Below, piece after piece: positions 41,474 through 51,452 of a stretch of DNA of 64,000 nucleotides. Every line of letters starts with the position of its first letter. Positions within the stretch are counted from its first letter, which is position 1. The notes below the pieces were generated by a model, which saw only the letters and a program-made list of their open reading frames with translations, was not told the DNA's origin and did no database searches. The translations under genes and the position numbers were made by a program. Origin of the DNA: Winogradskyella vidalii (GTDB lineage: Bacteria > Bacteroidota > Bacteroidia > Flavobacteriales > Flavobacteriaceae); contig NZ_JABFDG010000005.1 in NCBI RefSeq assembly GCF_013403955.1, positions 186,001 to 250,000 on the forward strand, given 5' to 3'.

Positions 41474-43395
41474 TTAAGATATTTTAGAAGTAACATTTCT
41501 ATTAGTAAAAATGCTAATGCAAAAATAGCAAACCATTTCCATAGCGCATTAATATTTGTACTACTTTTTATATTATTAATGGTTGTTGCCAAGCGCGATT
41601 CTATATTAGTGTTGGCTAAAGCATTTAAATCATAATATTTTAGATTGCTTTCTGCTCTGCTGTAATTAAAACTTAAATTTTGTAGGACTTGCGCTTTATT
41701 TTTAACATTAAGGATTCCCGCGGAATTAGGAAAATCATCAGTTTCTATGACCACAGATTTACTATAGGTTTTCTGAAGTGGAATCACTGCGTTGTCCTTG
41801 TCATTCAAAGTTAAAATATCATCTTGGCCAATGGAGGTTTGTATGGCTATAGAATTGGGTTGCCCAATGGTATAATATAATTTTGAAAGCTTTAAACTCT
41901 GTAAACCCATATTATACAATACCGGAATTATTAATTGTGAATTTTTAAAGTTTGAATTGTCCTTATTTAATGCCGAAGAAAATGCATAGCTCGTTGTATT
42001 ACCAACTAAAAATGGGGTGCCATCTTCATAAGCTAAAACAGTATTTGAATTAGAATCAAAACGGTAAGAGTTGTCAACTTTAGGATATTGAAAGTTAGTT
42101 ACTTTGGTGTAAAAAGCATTGGTTAAAAGCGGATGCTCGTAGTTAATACTCGTAATGCGTTTTTCGTTAGCGTTCTTGCGCTTAATAAGATTGAGGTTTA
42201 AGTCTCTTAGGGTTTGGTTATACGCGTTTATATCAATAGTGTTAGAAGGAATAATTAGTAATTTTCCACCGTCGTTTTTAAAGGCAATTAATGCTGTCTT
42301 TAAAGCATTTGAAATGACATCTAATTCATTTAATACAATCAAGTTTTGCTCTGGAATTAAATTAAAATTAAGCGTATTTAGTTTAAAACTTTTATAATCG
42401 AATTCATCCTCAGTGTATATCCGTTTTAAGAACGAATCGTCTACAGTTTCATTAATGGTTAAGACTTTAATTTTTGGTTTCGAGTTGATATTAAAATAAA
42501 AGGTATTATCAAATTGTAATCCGGTATCATCAATCATTAATTTTCCATTAATCGCTTTATTATTGGCAATTGTAAAGGTGGTTTCGGCTGTTTTATCAAT
42601 GGTTACAGCACTTTTGGTGAGCAATACATCGTTGTTAAATAAGGAAATGGTAACATTATCTACAGGTTCAGCGGCGTTAGATAATTTAACATTAAGGTCT
42701 AGAGTTTCAGAAGTTGTATTAGAAACAAAGACACTATCGATACTAATATTAGTGGCTAAATTTGATTTTGGTTGTACCAATTTAAGCTGAACTGTACTGT
42801 CGGTTTCAAAGTTTAAAGGGGTTTCTTTTTGTTGAAAATCGGATACCAAAACCAAATTCTGAGTCGCAGCACCTTGATTAGTAAATAATTGTTTTCCTTT
42901 TAAGTAAGCAGCATCGTAATTGAGTTGCGTTGGAGAATAATCTAATTGAATTAATTCATTCCTTATGGCTTTTACGGTAGTGTTTCTATAGGTTTTATTG
43001 TTAGTGTATAAACTTAGTGGTTCATCTTCGGGTAAGGTAGTTATGATGTCTTGAATAGCCTCATTTAACAAACTACCATTACTACCATTAGCTTGCATAC
43101 TAAACGAGTTATCTAAATATATTACCGTTTCTTGAGTGTCATTAAAGTCGTCTGTATTCGGAATAAAAGGCTGTGCAAAAGCTATAATAATACAGGCTAA
43201 AAGCAACATTCGTGTTAACAGAGTTAGCCATTTTTTGAGCTGAGAACTTTTGCGTGTTTGTAGTTTTACAGATTTTAAAAACTTAACATTGGTGAATTCA
43301 ACTTTTTGAAAACGGCGTAGCTGAAATAAATGTATAAGTATGGGAATTACCAGCAAAAATAGAGCGTAAAGTAATTCGGGATTTTTAAACTGCAT
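41470..43395 (-). CDS. BatA/vWA-domain membrane protein
   Basis: 641 aa. N-terminal BatA-type region: FKNPELLYALFLLVIPILIH and basic LRRFQKVEFTNVKFLKSVK, then a second helix. A vWA domain follows with a MIDAS-like VIYLDNSFSMQANGS (DxSxS-like: D-N-S-F-S). A long periplasmic beta-sandwich region fills about 200-610, and the C-terminus ends in one helix (FAIFALAFLLIEMLLLKYL). BatA-like proteins work with MoxR ATPases, but none is here. First gene of a four-gene unit overlapping the dihydroorotase homolog by 4 bp. Confidence 0.9.
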   Translation of the reverse strand: MQFKNPELLYALFLLVIPILIHLFQLRRFQKVEFTNVKFLKSVKLQTRKSSQLKKWLTLLTRMLLLACIIIAFAQPFIPNTDDFNDTQETVIYLDNSFSMQANGSNGSLLNEAIQDIITTLPEDEPLSLYTNNKTYRNTTVKAIRNELIQLDYSPTQLNYDAAYLKGKQLFTNQGAATQNLVLVSDFQQKETPLNFETDSTVQLKLVQPKSNLATNISIDSVFVSNTTSETLDLNVKLSNAAEPVDNVTISLFNNDVLLTKSAVTIDKTAETTFTIANNKAINGKLMIDDTGLQFDNTFYFNINSKPKIKVLTINETVDDSFLKRIYTEDEFDYKSFKLNTLNFNLIPEQNLIVLNELDVISNALKTALIAFKNDGGKLLIIPSNTIDINAYNQTLRDLNLNLIKRKNANEKRITSINYEHPLLTNAFYTKVTNFQYPKVDNSYRFDSNSNTVLAYEDGTPFLVGNTTSYAFSSALNKDNSNFKNSQLIIPVLYNMGLQSLKLSKLYYTIGQPNSIAIQTSIGQDDILTLNDKDNAVIPLQKTYSKSVVIETDDFPNSAGILNVKNKAQVLQNLSFNYSRAESNLKYYDLNALANTNIESRLATTINNIKSSTNINALWKWFAIFALAFLLIEMLLLKYLK

Positions 43396-43415
43396 TTGTT
43401 ATTATAAGTTTTATT

Positions 43416-43446
43416 AGACCTGATAGGTCTTAATGCTTCAAATATA
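43416..43446 (-). promoter_or_regulatory. Promoter and leader hairpin of the vWA operon
   Basis: Minus strand TATATTTG (43446-43439) is an exact -7 box 43 nt from ATG 43395. Downstream of it AGACCT-GAT-AGGTCT (43416-43430) is a perfect 6-bp palindrome in the leader. Confidence 0.5.
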
Positions 43447-43486
43447 AATAATCATAAGAGATAACCTCGTTTAGCTTCTGAGAAAT

Positions 43487-44494
43487 TTAACAGAAAAAGA
43501 AATAATCAATCATGGGTTTCATATGGTTAGTTTCAAAATATTGCGAGATTTCTTCTTGTGCTTTTGTATTGGCTACAGTTACAATGCTTTGTGGGTTTTG
43601 AAGTTCAGCTAGAAAATCAAAATTAAATAGTTCCTGGTCGTAAATATGTTTACCTATTTTTTTAGGGTTGTCGCAAATCCAGCAAAACGGGATGTTTCTT
43701 TTCAATAATATTTTGGCTAAAGTTTTACCCTTATGTCCAGCACCCCAAACAGCTAAAGGTCTGGACGCATCATAATTCAATTCTAAAAAATAGTCCACTT
43801 TAAGGTCCAAAAATGAATTCTCTGCATAATGTTCGTGAGTTCTAGATGTTCTAGTGCTGTAATCGCGCCAGTGTAGTAGTACCTTATCGCAAGGGATACA
43901 CTTATAATCCGCTTTATAGAATCGGAAAGCTAAATCGTAGTCTTCAGGATAAGTATTTGAATTAAACCCATTACAGGCTTCAAAATCATCACGATGAAGC
44001 ATCCAACAAGGGGAAGGGATTACACATTCTTTATAGATTTCGGTATAGTTATTTCCGTTAATAGTTAATCCGTTTAACCAACGCTCATAACGTGCAAAAC
44101 CGTCACTTAAGCCATCGGCTCTAAAATAGTTTACAAGGCCTAAAGCAAGGTGTTTTTTACCATGTTTTTCAAGATTATTTAACATGGTTTCTAGTCGGAT
44201 AACCGTCATTAAATCATCACTATCCATTCTTGTAATATAGTGTCCCGAACTGTATTTGTATGCTGTTTTTAAGGCATTAATAATTCCATTTGCATCATTT
44301 TTATAGAGTTGTATTCTAGAGTCTTCATGTGTGTAGCTTTCAATAATAGCGTAGGAGCCATCGTTAGAATTATCATCAATAAAAATAGCTTCCCAATTGG
44401 AATAGGATTGGTTAATAATAGAGTCAACACACTCACCAATATAGGCTTCTGTGTTTTTAAAAGGAATTAAAATGCTAATTAAGGCGTTTGACAT
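43487..44494 (-). CDS. Family 2 glycosyltransferase with extra C-terminal domain
   Basis: 335 aa. GT-A domain: ISILIPFKNTEAYIGECVDS, VFIDDNS-type FIDDNSNDGS, donor-site RMDSDDLM (DxD) and PEDYDLAFRFY as base region. After residue 240 there is an added nucleotide-binding-like domain (LAVWGAGHKGKTLAKILLKR, with GxGxxG) of about 95 residues, which could bind a dinucleotide or nucleotide-sugar. It lies upstream of the vWA operon but is separated by 91 bp and a promoter. No signal peptide. Confidence 0.9.
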   Translation of the reverse strand: MSNALISILIPFKNTEAYIGECVDSIINQSYSNWEAIFIDDNSNDGSYAIIESYTHEDSRIQLYKNDANGIINALKTAYKYSSGHYITRMDSDDLMTVIRLETMLNNLEKHGKKHLALGLVNYFRADGLSDGFARYERWLNGLTINGNNYTEIYKECVIPSPCWMLHRDDFEACNGFNSNTYPEDYDLAFRFYKADYKCIPCDKVLLHWRDYSTRTSRTHEHYAENSFLDLKVDYFLELNYDASRPLAVWGAGHKGKTLAKILLKRNIPFCWICDNPKKIGKHIYDQELFNFDFLAELQNPQSIVTVANTKAQEEISQYFETNHMKPMIDYFFFC

Positions 44495-44540
44495 GTTGCG
44501 AATTTAACAAAACCTTTAGGTTTTTAATAGTAACAGGTTG

Positions 44541-44548
44541 TAGTTTTG
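44541..44548 (+). promoter_or_regulatory. -7 box of the M61 peptidase gene
   Basis: TAGTTTTG, exact TAnnTTTG, 30 nt before ATG 44579. Confidence 0.55.
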
Positions 44549-44578
44549 TCCGTCTAGTAAAAAAATACAAATTTAATT

Positions 44579-46474
44579 ATGAAGAATTATTTAGCCATGC
44601 TTGGCTTAGGTGTTGTTTTAGTGGGATGTGGATCCACAAAATTAAACGTTGATGATTTGGCCACAAGCAATCCTATTGAAACGGCTTTAGATTTAACCGC
44701 AGTAAATAATGATAGAGTACCAGTAACGATTGATCCTGGTCGATTTACGGCAGAAACGGTTACCTATAGGTTGCCTAGAGTGGTACAAGGGACTTATGCT
44801 GTAAGTGATTTTGGTAAATATGTTGATGATTTTAAAGCTTTAGATTACGACGGTAATGAGCTAACGGCTACTAAGACTGATGCTAATACTTGGACTATTA
44901 CAGAGGCTTTAAAACTAGATAAACTTCAGTATTATGTTAACGATACTTTTGATGTTGAAACAACAGGAGGTATTGGTGGCGAAGACCCGTTTTCACCATC
45001 AGGAACCAACATTGAAGCAGATAATTTTGTACTAAACCTACATGGATTTATTGGGTATTTCGATTCGTTAAAGAATAACCAATACGCCTTAGATGTTACG
45101 GCACCAACAGATTTTATAAGAACATCTGCTTTAGAAGATAAAGGAACAACAACTAGCGAAGATGGCAAAACTGTAACAACAAGTTATTTTGCACAGCGAT
45201 ATTTTGACATTACAGATAATCCTATGATGTATGGCGATTTAGATGTTGAAGAATTTATGGTAGGTGATATTAAAATTGTTTTAAGCCTGTATTCGCCAAC
45301 AAAAAAGCATAATGCTGCAGATCTAAAAGAAACCATCTATAAAATGATGGAAGCACAGAAAAACTATTTAGGCGATGTAAATACAACACCACGTTACGAT
45401 ATTTATTTGTATTTATCTCGAGGTGGCGAAAATGACCCGAAAGGTTATGGGGCTTTAGAACACCATACGTCTACAGTGGCAGTTTTTGGTGAAGATGATA
45501 GTTTAGAAGGGCTTCAAAGTTCAATTATCGATGTCATTTCACATGAGTTTTTTCATATCGTAACGCCTTTATCTGTACATTCTGAGGATGTTCACTATTT
45601 TGATTATAACCAACCAACATTCTCTAAGCATTTGTGGATGTATGAAGGGGTAACGGAATATTTTGCACAGCATTTTCAAGTGTATGAAGGTCTATCGGAT
45701 GAAGCTACTTTTTACAATACGATGAAGACTAAAATTGATGTTTCTACGCAACGTATGGATGATGCTATGAGTTTTACAATCATGAGTGAAAATGTTCTAA
45801 AAGAACCTTACGCTTCGCAATATTATAATGTGTACATGAAAGGTGCATTGATTGGTATGTGTATAGATATTTTAATGCGAAAAGAAAGTGATGGTAATCG
45901 AAGTATGTTATCATTAATGAAGGAGCTTTCTGCAAAATACGGAAAAGAAAAGCCTTTTGAAGATGATAAGCTTATTGCAGAGATTACAGCAATGACCTAC
46001 CCAAGTGTTGGTGAATTTTTAAGAACCCATGTTGAAGGAGACTTACCAATTAATTATAATGAGTTTTTTGAAATGGTAGGTTTAACCATAGGCCAAGCGC
46101 AAGCTGAAACTAACTATATTTTTGCTGGTGGGCAAAACATAATTTTTGATGGCAACCAAGAAAATGGTACTATTTTCTTTTCGCCAATGGCTTTAGAAAA
46201 CTCGTTTTGGAAGGCGCAAGGTATTCAAGCAGGCGATGTTATTAAAAAAGTTAATGAAACAGAATTAACCTTGATTAATGCTAATCAGGTTATTGGATCT
46301 ATGTTTGAATGGCAAGAAGGTCAAGATATTACTATGGAAATAGAACGTGATGGCAAGTTGATTAAAATTGAAACAACATTAACTAAAGCCTATGCGGATG
46401 CTGAATCTATTGTAGAGAATGACAATGCTACGGAAGCTCAAAAAGCTTTGAGAGCGGCTTGGTTAAAAGGATAA
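44579..46474 (+). CDS. M61-family metallopeptidase lipoprotein
   Basis: 631 aa. Signal peptide with lipobox VLVGC (Cys17). Beta-rich N-terminal domain (about 30-240), then the zinc motif ISHEFFHIVTPLSVH (HEFFH = HExxH, about 320) with the third ligand in MYEGVTEYFAQH. A C-terminal PDZ domain follows (ENSFWKAQGIQAGDVIKKVN, about 540-610). This matches glycyl aminopeptidases of the M61 type; they are lipid-anchored in the periplasm or outer membrane. Monocistronic with its own terminator. Confidence 0.93.
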   Translation: MKNYLAMLGLGVVLVGCGSTKLNVDDLATSNPIETALDLTAVNNDRVPVTIDPGRFTAETVTYRLPRVVQGTYAVSDFGKYVDDFKALDYDGNELTATKTDANTWTITEALKLDKLQYYVNDTFDVETTGGIGGEDPFSPSGTNIEADNFVLNLHGFIGYFDSLKNNQYALDVTAPTDFIRTSALEDKGTTTSEDGKTVTTSYFAQRYFDITDNPMMYGDLDVEEFMVGDIKIVLSLYSPTKKHNAADLKETIYKMMEAQKNYLGDVNTTPRYDIYLYLSRGGENDPKGYGALEHHTSTVAVFGEDDSLEGLQSSIIDVISHEFFHIVTPLSVHSEDVHYFDYNQPTFSKHLWMYEGVTEYFAQHFQVYEGLSDEATFYNTMKTKIDVSTQRMDDAMSFTIMSENVLKEPYASQYYNVYMKGALIGMCIDILMRKESDGNRSMLSLMKELSAKYGKEKPFEDDKLIAEITAMTYPSVGEFLRTHVEGDLPINYNEFFEMVGLTIGQAQAETNYIFAGGQNIIFDGNQENGTIFFSPMALENSFWKAQGIQAGDVIKKVNETELTLINANQVIGSMFEWQEGQDITMEIERDGKLIKIETTLTKAYADAESIVENDNATEAQKALRAAWLKG

Positions 46475-46490
46475 GGTATAGAAAACCTTA

Positions 46491-46531
46491 AAAAAAAGCT
46501 GATAAACCTAAATAGTTTATCAGCTTTTTTT
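46491..46531. terminator. Bidirectional terminator after the M61 peptidase
   Basis: The 17-nt arm 46491-46507 (A-run, GCTGATAAAC) pairs perfectly with 46515-46531 (GTTTATCAGC, T-run). It lies 8 bp from the end of the convergent kinase gene. Confidence 0.93.
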
Positions 46532-46538
46532 TTAATAT

Positions 46539-47723
46539 TTAGTGCTCTATAGTAAAACTAAATGTGCTTCCTTTTTCAATTTCTGAAACTACTGAAATAA
46601 CACCATTAAGTTTTTCAACTAATATTTTAACAGTACTTAATCCAATTCCTGTATTAGATTTTGCAAAATCATTTTGAATGGTTTTGAAAATTTCAAAAAT
46701 CTCCTCTTGTTGATCTAAAGGAATTCCTATCCCATTATCTTTAACACTAAATTTATGATGGTTAGGAAGCAATTGATATGTAATTTCTACAATGCGTTCA
46801 CTTTTGTTATTATACTTAAGTGCATTGTCTACCAAATTGATTAAAATTTGAGATAAAGCGGCTTTATTTACGCTTTTAATTTTAGCATCATCAAATAAAA
46901 GTTGATCATTATCAGCAATTAGAATTTGCTTAATATCATCTGCTATTTCACTAAGTGTAATATCTTCTTTTGCGGATTCTAAAAGCTCATTAGCACTGTA
47001 ATACTTTAAAATACCATCAATATAATCTTTAAGTATGGTTGTAGAATCTTCTATATATTCTAGGTATTGTAATGAGTCTTTAGATAAGTTATTTTGGTTT
47101 TCTTGTTTTAATAAATCTGTTAGGGATATAATATTGGACAATGGTGATTTTAAATCGTGTGACACCAAGCTAGCAAATGATTTTAACTGGTGGTTACGTT
47201 GCTGAAGCTCGTCTGTTACAGCATTTAGATTGTCATTCTTTTTTTTCAATTCAAACAAATTCACAACTTGCTGACCTAGTGTTTTCATTGCTTTTATTTC
47301 AGAAATACTCAATGTTCTAGGTTTAAAATCATAAATACAAATAGTACCTAATTTAAATCCGTTTTTATTAATTAAAGGCACACCAGCATAGAAAGCAATA
47401 TTATGCTCTAGTGCTAAAGGATTATCAAAAAAACGATCATCCTTACTAACGTCTTCCACTATAAATATATCGTCGTTTAATATGGTATGGCCACAAAAAG
47501 AAACATCCCTTGGCGTTTCATTAAAAGAAACACCGTAATGCGATTTAAAAAAATTACGAGTTTTATCTAAAACGGTGATAAGCGAAATCGGAGCATTACA
47601 TATAGTCGCTGCTAACTCTGTTAGATTATCATAATCGTTTTCGGGTAAGGTGTCTATTATGTTATAGGATTTTACAGCTTGTAAACGCTCTGCTTCATTA
47701 GTAGAAAATTTGGGGCTTTTCAT
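46539..47723 (-). CDS. Cytoplasmic GAF-domain sensor histidine kinase
   Basis: 394 aa, no membrane helix. A GAF domain fills about 20-165 (VSFCGHTILNDDIFIVEDVS, DDRFFDNPLALEHNIAFYAG are typical of this Bacteroidota type). H-box SLVSHDLKSPLSNI (about 190), N-box QILINLVDNALKYN, ATP loops VKDNGIGIPL and STGIGLSTV. The SHDLKSPL form is the classical HisKA type. No response regulator is adjacent, so it is an orphan kinase. GAF ligand unknown. Confidence 0.92.
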   Translation of the reverse strand: MKSPKFSTNEAERLQAVKSYNIIDTLPENDYDNLTELAATICNAPISLITVLDKTRNFFKSHYGVSFNETPRDVSFCGHTILNDDIFIVEDVSKDDRFFDNPLALEHNIAFYAGVPLINKNGFKLGTICIYDFKPRTLSISEIKAMKTLGQQVVNLFELKKKNDNLNAVTDELQQRNHQLKSFASLVSHDLKSPLSNIISLTDLLKQENQNNLSKDSLQYLEYIEDSTTILKDYIDGILKYYSANELLESAKEDITLSEIADDIKQILIADNDQLLFDDAKIKSVNKAALSQILINLVDNALKYNNKSERIVEITYQLLPNHHKFSVKDNGIGIPLDQQEEIFEIFKTIQNDFAKSNTGIGLSTVKILVEKLNGVISVVSEIEKGSTFSFTIEH

Positions 47724-47801
47724 AAGGTTTAAATCAATTAGGTTTAAAAAAATATACGTAAATTAATCACGTAGGGATTATATATTGATGTGAATAGGAA
47801 G

Positions 47802-49289
47802 TTAATATTTAGCAGATTTTCCTTTTGAGAGTGAATTCTCAATAAACTCACGTAAATCGTCATTGGCTTTAATTAAGTCTTCGTTTCGTAAATACATCAT
47901 GTGGCCACTTCGGTAACCTTTAAAAGAAAAACGATCTTTCATTTTTCCACTAGGATCTACTTGCCATTGCGAATACTTTGCAGCGAAATAAGTAGTAGCG
48001 CCGTCGTAATAACCCGATTGTGTAAAAACTTTTAAATAAGGGTTTTGGGCCATAGCCTGACGTAAATCATCGCGTGTATTGTCGTTGCTATTATCCCAAC
48101 GACCTGTATTTCCAAAGACATTATATTTTACATCGGTTTTAAAGCCTAATTCATTTTGAATATAATAGTTAATTGCAGGTGTAAAGGAGTGAAGCCAAGA
48201 CGTTAGTTCTGCACTATAATCTGGACTTGTACCAGCTTCCACCTTATCTATACCAAGATATCTAGAGTCTAAGCGACCAATAGTTTCTCCGGTTTTATCG
48301 CGAAGTAATTCTTTCCAGAAAAAACGTGTTGGGACATCTAAATTGTGTTGTAAAATCGCTTTTTCAGATAAACCTGAATAGTGACTCATTTGTTTCGCTA
48401 TGACATTCTTTTCTTCTTCAGAGATAAAACCGCCTTTAGCAATAGCTGGCATCACAGCATTAATAGCAAAATCTTCAACTTCGGGTAAAATGTCTAATAA
48501 ATCTTTATTTTGAAGAACAGGCGGTAACATTTTGTGATACCACGCAGCGGCTGTGTAATAAGGTAAATTTAAACTTGAAGCTAAAGGCCCTCCAGTACGT
48601 AATACTTTATAATCTGCAGGCGACACCATAATGACACCATTTAGATACATCCATTGGCTATTTTGAAGCTCTAAGGATAAGCCCATAACACGTGTGCCCC
48701 CATAGCTTTCACCAATAATATATTTAGGCGATTGCCAACGGTTTTTTCTTGTGGTGAAGGTATTCATCCAACTCGCGAGGTATTTAATATCAGCATTAAT
48801 ACCAAAGAATAATTTATTATCTGGCATTTTACCATCTTTGTCGGCTACTTTTTTAGAGTACCCAGTATTTACAGGATTTATAAACACAATATCGGCCACA
48901 TCTAAAATTGAATTAGGATTGTCTTTTACACCATAAGATTGAACAGGATAACCTTCGTCATCAATATTTAAAACTTTTGGCCCTGTATAAGCAATATGCA
49001 TCCAAAGCGATGCAGAACCTGGTCCGCCATTAAAGGAATAGACAATTGGTCTGTCATTACCTTTAGGGTCATTTGTTCGTTTATAGTAGGTATAATAAAG
49101 TGATGCAATCATTTTACCATTATTATCCCAAACGGGTTGAAATCCTGTTTCGGCTTTATAGTTAATTTGCTTCCCTTTTATGGTCACCGAGTGATTGGTA
49201 ACATGAGTTGTATCTACAGGAATTTTTAAATCTTGAGAGAAACTAAAAGTAAAACTAATACAGAGAAGTAAAAGGAGATTGAATTTCAT
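47802..49289 (-). CDS. Secreted S10 serine carboxypeptidase-like peptidase
   Basis: 495 aa. Signal peptide (LLLLLCISFTFSFSQ). Family elements YSFNGGPGSASLWMHIAYTG (oxyanion and Gly-rich) and the nucleophile Ser in IIGESYGGTRVMG; catalytic Asp and His in QSGYYDGAT and GYRSGHMMYLR. Periplasmic or outer-membrane hydrolysis of peptide C-termini. It has its own promoter and no obvious partners. Confidence 0.93.
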   Translation of the reverse strand: MKFNLLLLLCISFTFSFSQDLKIPVDTTHVTNHSVTIKGKQINYKAETGFQPVWDNNGKMIASLYYTYYKRTNDPKGNDRPIVYSFNGGPGSASLWMHIAYTGPKVLNIDDEGYPVQSYGVKDNPNSILDVADIVFINPVNTGYSKKVADKDGKMPDNKLFFGINADIKYLASWMNTFTTRKNRWQSPKYIIGESYGGTRVMGLSLELQNSQWMYLNGVIMVSPADYKVLRTGGPLASSLNLPYYTAAAWYHKMLPPVLQNKDLLDILPEVEDFAINAVMPAIAKGGFISEEEKNVIAKQMSHYSGLSEKAILQHNLDVPTRFFWKELLRDKTGETIGRLDSRYLGIDKVEAGTSPDYSAELTSWLHSFTPAINYYIQNELGFKTDVKYNVFGNTGRWDNSNDNTRDDLRQAMAQNPYLKVFTQSGYYDGATTYFAAKYSQWQVDPSGKMKDRFSFKGYRSGHMMYLRNEDLIKANDDLREFIENSLSKGKSAKY

Positions 49290-49315
49290 ATTGGATGTAT
49301 TTTATTTAAAAAGGT

Positions 49316-49323
49316 CAAAGATA
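49316..49323 (-). promoter_or_regulatory. -7 box of the S10 peptidase gene
   Basis: Minus strand TATCTTTG, exact TAnnTTTG, 26 nt from ATG 49289. Confidence 0.5.
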
Positions 49324-49410
49324 CTAAAATGACACCTGAATTTAGAATGCTATAATCACTCCTAAATACAAAGTAGATGAGGCGCATATTAGTTTTATAA
49401 CTAATACACT

Positions 49411-50451
49411 TTAGCCATTATAAACCTGATTCTCTTGCTCGGCCACACGAATAAAAGTGGTACGTTTTGTTAATTCTTTTAAGCGCGCTGCACCAACGTA
49501 AGTACAAGTACTTCGTAAACCGCCTAAGATATCTAGAATGGTTTCTTTAACATCCCCTTTATAAGGAACTTCTACGGTTTTACCTTCACTAGCTCTATAT
49601 TCTGCAACGCCACCAGCATATTTATCCATTGCAGTTGCAGAACTCATACCATAAAATTGTTTGTATTGTTCTCCATTTTTAATTATTAGTTCACCACCAC
49701 TTTCTGTATGACCTGAAAGCATACCACCAAGCATTACAAAATCTGCTCCAGCACCGAAAGCTTTGGCAATATCGCCAGGTGTAGTACAGCCACCATCACT
49801 TATAATTTGTCCGCCTATGCCATGAGCTGCATCTGCACATTCGATAATCGCCGATAATTGCGGGTAACCAACACCAGTTTTAATACGTGTGGTACAAACA
49901 CTCCCAGGACCAATGCCTACTTTTACAATATCGGCACCAGAGAGTAATAATTGTTCCACCATTTCTCCTGTGACAACATTACCAGCAATAATAACTTTAT
50001 TCGGATACGCTTTACGGGTTTGTTGTAAAAACTCTACAAAATGTTCTGAGTACCCATTGGCTACATCAATGCAAATAAATTTTAATTCAGGGTGACTTTT
50101 AAAAACCGTTTTTAATTTTTTAGCATCTTCCTTTCCTGTGCCCGTACTTATGGCAATATAATCTGTAATATCTTTAGGCGCCGTATTTAAAAAGGTGCGC
50201 CATTGTGCTGCTGTGTAATGCTTATGTATGGCTGTAAAAAGTTGGTGTTGCGCTAAAGTTAATGCCATTTCAAAAGTACCAACGGCATCCATATTGGCTG
50301 CCATTATAGGAACACCTGTCCACGTTGCTGTACTATTTAAAAAAGTGAAGTTACGTTCTAATGAGACTTGAGATCTACTTTTTAATGTGGAGCGTTTTGG
50401 ACGAATCATAACATCCTTAAAACCTAATTTTATATCCTGTTCTATATGCAT
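49411..50451 (-). CDS. guaC: GMP reductase
   Basis: 346 aa from ATG 50451 ([20 protein letters not shown]), the length of E. coli GuaC. The frame remains open for 15 codons upstream, but the -7 box lies inside that part, so it is not translated. TIM-barrel NADPH-dependent enzyme converting GMP to IMP. Catalytic Cys in [20 protein letters not shown], Gly-rich phosphate loop [20 protein letters not shown], and TESGGELI. The absence of a CBS insert distinguishes it from GuaB. Confidence 0.96.
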   Translation of the reverse strand: MHIEQDIKLGFKDVMIRPKRSTLKSRSQVSLERNFTFLNSTATWTGVPIMAANMDAVGTFEMALTLAQHQLFTAIHKHYTAAQWRTFLNTAPKDITDYIAISTGTGKEDAKKLKTVFKSHPELKFICIDVANGYSEHFVEFLQQTRKAYPNKVIIAGNVVTGEMVEQLLLSGADIVKVGIGPGSVCTTRIKTGVGYPQLSAIIECADAAHGIGGQIISDGGCTTPGDIAKAFGAGADFVMLGGMLSGHTESGGELIIKNGEQYKQFYGMSSATAMDKYAGGVAEYRASEGKTVEVPYKGDVKETILDILGGLRSTCTYVGAARLKELTKRTTFIRVAEQENQVYNG

Positions 50452-50475
50452 TTTTGGAGTGAATTTGGTAGGGTT

Positions 50476-50483
50476 CAAAAATA
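50476..50483 (-). promoter_or_regulatory. -7 box of guaC
   Basis: Minus strand TATTTTTG, exact TAnnTTTG, 24 nt from ATG 50451; decides the start. Confidence 0.6.
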
Positions 50484-50605
50484 CAAGTTCTTTCAAAAAA
50501 GAAGGTTCGAGAATGCGTATGTCTTGTAATGTTTTATCAACAATTGTTTATAGTAGAATTCTTAAACCATCCTAACGTTAAGTGTGGTTGGTTTTAAAAA
50601 TGCAT

Positions 50606-51376
50606 TTAGAAGTCTTCAAAAACGCCTAAACCAAATAATGCAAAATCATACTTTACAGGATCGTTAGCATCTAATTTTCGTAATGCCTTGTCTAATTCGG
50701 CTAAAGCTTTACCATCATTCTGTTTTCGTTTTAATAAGCCTAATTTACGTGCTACGTTACCAGAATGGACATCCAAAGGACAGCTTAATTGCGAAGGCGA
50801 CAAAGTTTCCCATATTCCAAAATCAACCCCATTGTTATCATTTCTTATCATCCAGCGTAGATACATGTTAATTCGTTTTGCTGCAGAATTTTTAAATGGA
50901 TCACTCACGTGTTTTTGAGTCCGCTCCAAATGTGGGATTTCAAAAAATACTTTTTTAAGGTGATGAATGCTTTGCTGAAGGGAGTCTTTTTCTGCATGCT
51001 TTAAAAATACAGCTTCTAAACCATTATGGTTTTTATAAATATGCTGTAAGCTTTCAATAAACTGCATAAAATCCTTACCATTAAACGTGCGATGTACAAA
51101 AGGACTTAGTTTTTCTAAATCAGATGCTTTATGTTGTGTGATAAATTCAAAAGGGGAGTGGTCTAGTAAGGCCATCATTTGATTGGCATTCTTAATAATA
51201 CTTTTTCGGTTTCCCCAGGCAATAGTTGCGGCTAAAAAACCAGCAATTTCAATGTCCTCTTTTTTTGAAAATTGATGCGGAATCTGAATTGGGTCGCTCT
51301 CAATGAATTTGGGATTATTATAGAGGTTGACTTTTTCGTCTAAAAAATCTTTAAGTTCTGATGTTTTTAGTTTCAA
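50606..51376 (-). CDS. TIGR02757-family protein (DUF2400)
   Basis: 256 aa, cytoplasmic. Elements typical of the family: FLAATIAWGNRKSIIKNANQ near 50, MYLRWMIRNDNNGVDFGIW and LDVHSGNVARKLGLL near 180-215, and the end VKYDFALFGLGVFE. The C-terminal part resembles HhH-containing glycosylases in layout (VHSGNVARKLGL), but biochemical function is unproven. Has its own promoter, monocistronic. Confidence 0.93.
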   Translation of the reverse strand: MKLKTSELKDFLDEKVNLYNNPKFIESDPIQIPHQFSKKEDIEIAGFLAATIAWGNRKSIIKNANQMMALLDHSPFEFITQHKASDLEKLSPFVHRTFNGKDFMQFIESLQHIYKNHNGLEAVFLKHAEKDSLQQSIHHLKKVFFEIPHLERTQKHVSDPFKNSAAKRINMYLRWMIRNDNNGVDFGIWETLSPSQLSCPLDVHSGNVARKLGLLKRKQNDGKALAELDKALRKLDANDPVKYDFALFGLGVFEDF

Positions 51377-51394
51377 TAGTAATGTTTTTGACTA

Positions 51395-51402
51395 CAAATT
51401 TA
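51395..51402 (-). promoter_or_regulatory. -7 box of the TIGR02757 gene
   Basis: Minus strand TAAATTTG, exact TAnnTTTG, 18 nt from ATG 51376. Confidence 0.5.
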
Positions 51403-51452
51403 TGACACTGAATATTTTATTCAATGTTAAAGTTTGGACTTAAGTAATAAAA

